From an uncultured Collinsella sp. (GTDB taxonomy: Bacteria; Actinomycetota; Coriobacteriia; Coriobacteriales; Coriobacteriaceae): a stretch of DNA of 6,067 nt. The position numbers were made by a program, and so were the translations under genes. The notes beneath the pieces were generated by a model. That model saw nothing but the letters and a program-made list of their open reading frames with translations, searched no databases and was not told the DNA's origin. Location of the stretch: the NCBI GenBank assembly GCA_902478705.1, contig CABSMB010000089.1:1-6067 (forward strand), written 5' to 3'. Positions 4,559 through 6,067 of the stretch are shown piece by piece. The first letter of the stretch is position 1; each line of letters opens with the position of its first letter.

Positions 4559-5437
4559 ATGACTGCAGAAGATAAGGCAAAGAACGCCGGCAAGGTCGCG
4601 CTCGTTTTGGAGGGCGGCAGCTTCCGCGGGCAATTTACCGCAGGCGTGCTCGACGTTCTCATGGAGGCCGGCGTCGAGATTCCGGCGGTATATGGCGTAT
4701 CGGCCGGCGCCCTCAACGGCGTGAACTACAAGTCGCACCAGATCGGCCGTGCCAACCGCATCAACCTGGCTTTCTGCAACGACAACCGCTTCATGGGCGC
4801 CGCATCGTTTGCATCCACGGGCTCCATTGTGGGTTACGACTTTATTTTCAACGATGTCCAGGACCGCCTGGATCCCTTTGACAACGAGACGTTCGACGCG
4901 AGCCCCATCGAGATGTACGCCGTCGCGACGGACATGCTCTTTGGAACCGCCGCGTACCTGCCGGTCAAAAGCGCCGTACTTGACCTCGACGCCGTGCGCG
5001 CATCGACGTCGCTGCCGCTGGTGACGCCGCCGGTCGAGATCGATGGGCACAAATACGTCGACGGCGGCGTGGCCGATTCGGTTCCTATCGAGCATGTGCT
5101 CGAGGAGGCGGGCTTCGACCGCGCAGTCGTCATTGTCACGCAGGACCGCTCGTACGAGAAAAAGCCCTACGAGTTTATGCCAGCCGCACGCGCTCGCTAT
5201 GCCGACTACCCCTATCTGCTCGAGGCCATCGAGACGCGCCACGACCGCTACAACATCCAGCGCATGCATCTGTGGAAGTATGAGCGCGAGGGCCGCGCGC
5301 TGGTCGTTGCTCCGCAAAAGCCGGTCGAGGTCGGCCATGTCGAACACGATCCGGCAAAGCTCCTCGACCTGTATATTCAGGGCCGCCAGGAGGCAAAGCG
5401 TCTATTGAGTGATATCGAGGCATTTGTCGAGCGCTAG
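4559..5437 (+). CDS. Patatin-like phospholipase / acyl hydrolase (YjjU-like)
   Basis: A 292-residue serine hydrolase of the bacterial patatin family, expected to release fatty acids from phospholipids or other acyl esters with a Ser-Asp dyad. The oxyanion-hole loop is at residues 18-24 (EGGSFRG). The nucleophile elbow is GVSAG (46-50, Ser48). The catalytic Asp168 sits in DGG (168-170), followed by the usual run ADSVP. There is no signal peptide or membrane segment, so it is probably cytoplasmic. The length and the N-terminal core resemble the YjjU group rather than the larger RssA or ExoU types. The ATG at 4559 has a near-perfect AGGAGG (4548-4553) five bases upstream. It stands alone, after a long repeat region and before an independently promoted ribosomal operon; no terminator is visible after it. 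The substrate is unknown. Confidence 0.92.
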   Translation: MTAEDKAKNAGKVALVLEGGSFRGQFTAGVLDVLMEAGVEIPAVYGVSAGALNGVNYKSHQIGRANRINLAFCNDNRFMGAASFASTGSIVGYDFIFNDVQDRLDPFDNETFDASPIEMYAVATDMLFGTAAYLPVKSAVLDLDAVRASTSLPLVTPPVEIDGHKYVDGGVADSVPIEHVLEEAGFDRAVVIVTQDRSYEKKPYEFMPAARARYADYPYLLEAIETRHDRYNIQRMHLWKYEREGRALVVAPQKPVEVGHVEHDPAKLLDLYIQGRQEAKRLLSDIEAFVER

Positions 5438-5500
5438 TGTCGCAACGTCATGACCCATGGACGACATGTGCAGAAACTCTGGTCGGAGCCAAAATACCTG

Positions 5501-5528
5501 TTGACTCGGGCGGCGAGCGGGGTAATAT
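5501..5528 (+). promoter_or_regulatory. Promoter of the rplM-rpsI operon
   Basis: TTGACT (5501-5506) and TAATAT (5523-5528) are spaced by 16 bases, a strong housekeeping-type promoter. The predicted start is near 5535, giving a leader of about 60 bases before the rplM start. Confidence 0.8.
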
Positions 5529-5534
5529 GGACAG

Positions 5535-5566
5535 GTTACTTGCAGAGCCCCGTGAATCTCTGTAAC
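5535..5566 (+). promoter_or_regulatory. Hairpin at the start of the rplM leader, possible ribosomal-protein leader
   Basis: GTTA (5535-5538) pairs with TAAC (5563-5566), and CAGAG (5543-5547) with CTCTG (5558-5562). A four-base bulge (CTTG) is on the 5' side and the loop is 10 bases. It begins at the predicted first transcribed bases. An L13 leader motif is known in low-GC Gram-positive bacteria; whether this is a counterpart is inference. A GTAC-T-GTAC palindrome (5572-5580) separates it from the ribosome site. Confidence 0.45.
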
Positions 5567-5594
5567 AACACGTACTGTACATGGAGGAGTCTAA

Positions 5595-6038
5595 GTGATT
5601 TCGAAATCGACTCACTACGCCAAGCAGGGCGAGGTCCAGCGCAACTGGGTTCTCGTCGACGCCGATGGTGCTGTCCTGGGCCGTCTTGCCACCCAGATCG
5701 CAATGATCCTGCGCGGTAAGAACAAGCCCCAGTTCACGCCCAACAGCGACTGCGGCGACTTCGTTGTCGTCATCAACGCCGATAAGGTCCAGCTTACCGG
5801 TAACAAGGCTGACACGAAGACCTATTATCGCCACAGCGGCTACAACGGCGGCCTCAAGGCTGAGAGCTTCCGCCAGGCTATGGAGAAGCACCCGGAGAAG
5901 GTCATCGAGCGCGCCGTTCGCGGCATGCTGCCCAAGACCACCCTCGGCCGTGCCCAGATGACCAAGCTTAAGGTCTACGCTGGTGCCGAGCATCCGCACG
6001 CTGCCCAGAACCCCACGAAGATTGAGCTGGAGGCTTAA
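5595..6038 (+). CDS. rplM: 50S ribosomal protein L13
   Basis: A 147-residue, full-length L13, an early-assembling protein of the large subunit that binds 23S rRNA. Recognisable family segments are [19 protein letters not shown] (residues 17-35), the [19 protein letters not shown] block (about 41-59) and the C-terminal [14 protein letters not shown] region followed by [17 protein letters not shown]. The start is GTG at 5595, with GGAGGAG (5583-5589) five bases upstream; no other start fits both the site and the conserved N-terminus. It has its own promoter and leader. rpsI begins two bases after the stop, the near-universal L13-S9 pairing. Confidence 0.98.
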   Translation: MISKSTHYAKQGEVQRNWVLVDADGAVLGRLATQIAMILRGKNKPQFTPNSDCGDFVVVINADKVQLTGNKADTKTYYRHSGYNGGLKAESFRQAMEKHPEKVIERAVRGMLPKTTLGRAQMTKLKVYAGAEHPHAAQNPTKIELEA

Positions 6039-6040
6039 AG

Positions 6041-6067
6041 ATGGCTGAGAACACCGTTGTCTACCAG
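6041..6067 (+). CDS. rpsI: 30S ribosomal protein S9, first nine codons only
   Basis: Only MAENTVVYQ is visible before the window ends. The call rests on position directly after rplM (two-base gap), a GGAGG ribosome site inside the rplM 3' end (6029-6033, seven bases ahead), and an N-terminus typical of S9 proteins, where a Tyr shortly precedes the GTGRRK motif. S9 places its C-terminal tail at the ribosomal P site; that part lies outside. Confidence 0.88.

Noticed and set aside
4042..4562. Overlapping open frames on both strands across the 62-bp array (4042-4353, 4332-4562, and 4296-4478 on the - strand)
   Set aside because: The unit length is not a multiple of 3, so the repeat is read in shifting frames. 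There are no ribosome sites and no known protein resemblance.
4496..5347. A 283-residue - strand open frame opposite the patatin gene
   Set aside because: It is a mirror-frame artefact of a high-GC gene; the + strand has catalytic motifs and a perfect ribosome site.
5448..5999. A 183-residue - strand open frame opposite rplM
   Set aside because: It is antisense to an unmistakable L13 gene and its promoter.

Overview
The window reads as a chromosomal piece of a high-GC anaerobic actinobacterium of the Coriobacteriia, most likely Collinsella or a close relative. This is inferred from base composition, the style of the ribosomal proteins L13/S9, and the gene set; no database search was possible. 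It holds six protein genes on the + strand (one cut by each window edge), one on the - strand, and one well-defined RNA gene, ssrA (tmRNA).

Layout: (1) 1-1775, the 3' part of a P1B-like heavy-metal P-type ATPase, closed by a strong intrinsic terminator (1800-1845). (2) 1850-2784, a two-gene toxin-antitoxin operon. It has its own promoter, a candidate operator built from TTGCTAGC boxes, a ribbon-helix-helix RelB/DinJ-like antitoxin, and a PIN-domain (VapC-like) RNase toxin that overlaps the antitoxin stop codon by 4 bases. (3) 2843-3277 on the - strand, a 144-residue hypothetical protein, separated from the toxin by a hairpin shared by both converging genes. (4) 3413-3922, ssrA with a candidate extended -10 promoter, a leader hairpin, a 364-nt mature tmRNA with a readable tag (DNNSSFEPMALAA), and a clear terminator. 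(5) 3923-4558, about 640 bases without a credible gene but full of repeats: two 48-bp direct repeats that each carry a 17-bp exact reverse complement of the tmRNA T-arm, then an exact 62-bp-period tandem array (4209-4471) whose units each fold into a hairpin. (6) 4559-5437, a patatin-like phospholipase. (7) 5501-6067, the rplM-rpsI ribosomal operon with a strong promoter and a hairpin at the extreme 5' end of its predicted leader.

The genes do not form one pathway. ssrA and rplM-rpsI are core translation genes. The toxin-antitoxin operon and the repeat block look like accessory insertions beside them; the region just after ssrA is a classic place for such material. The most interesting unexplained content is the repeat block: the tmRNA-complementary repeats and the 62-bp hairpin array. 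The operator architecture of the toxin-antitoxin operon and the rplM leader hairpin are also worth checking.
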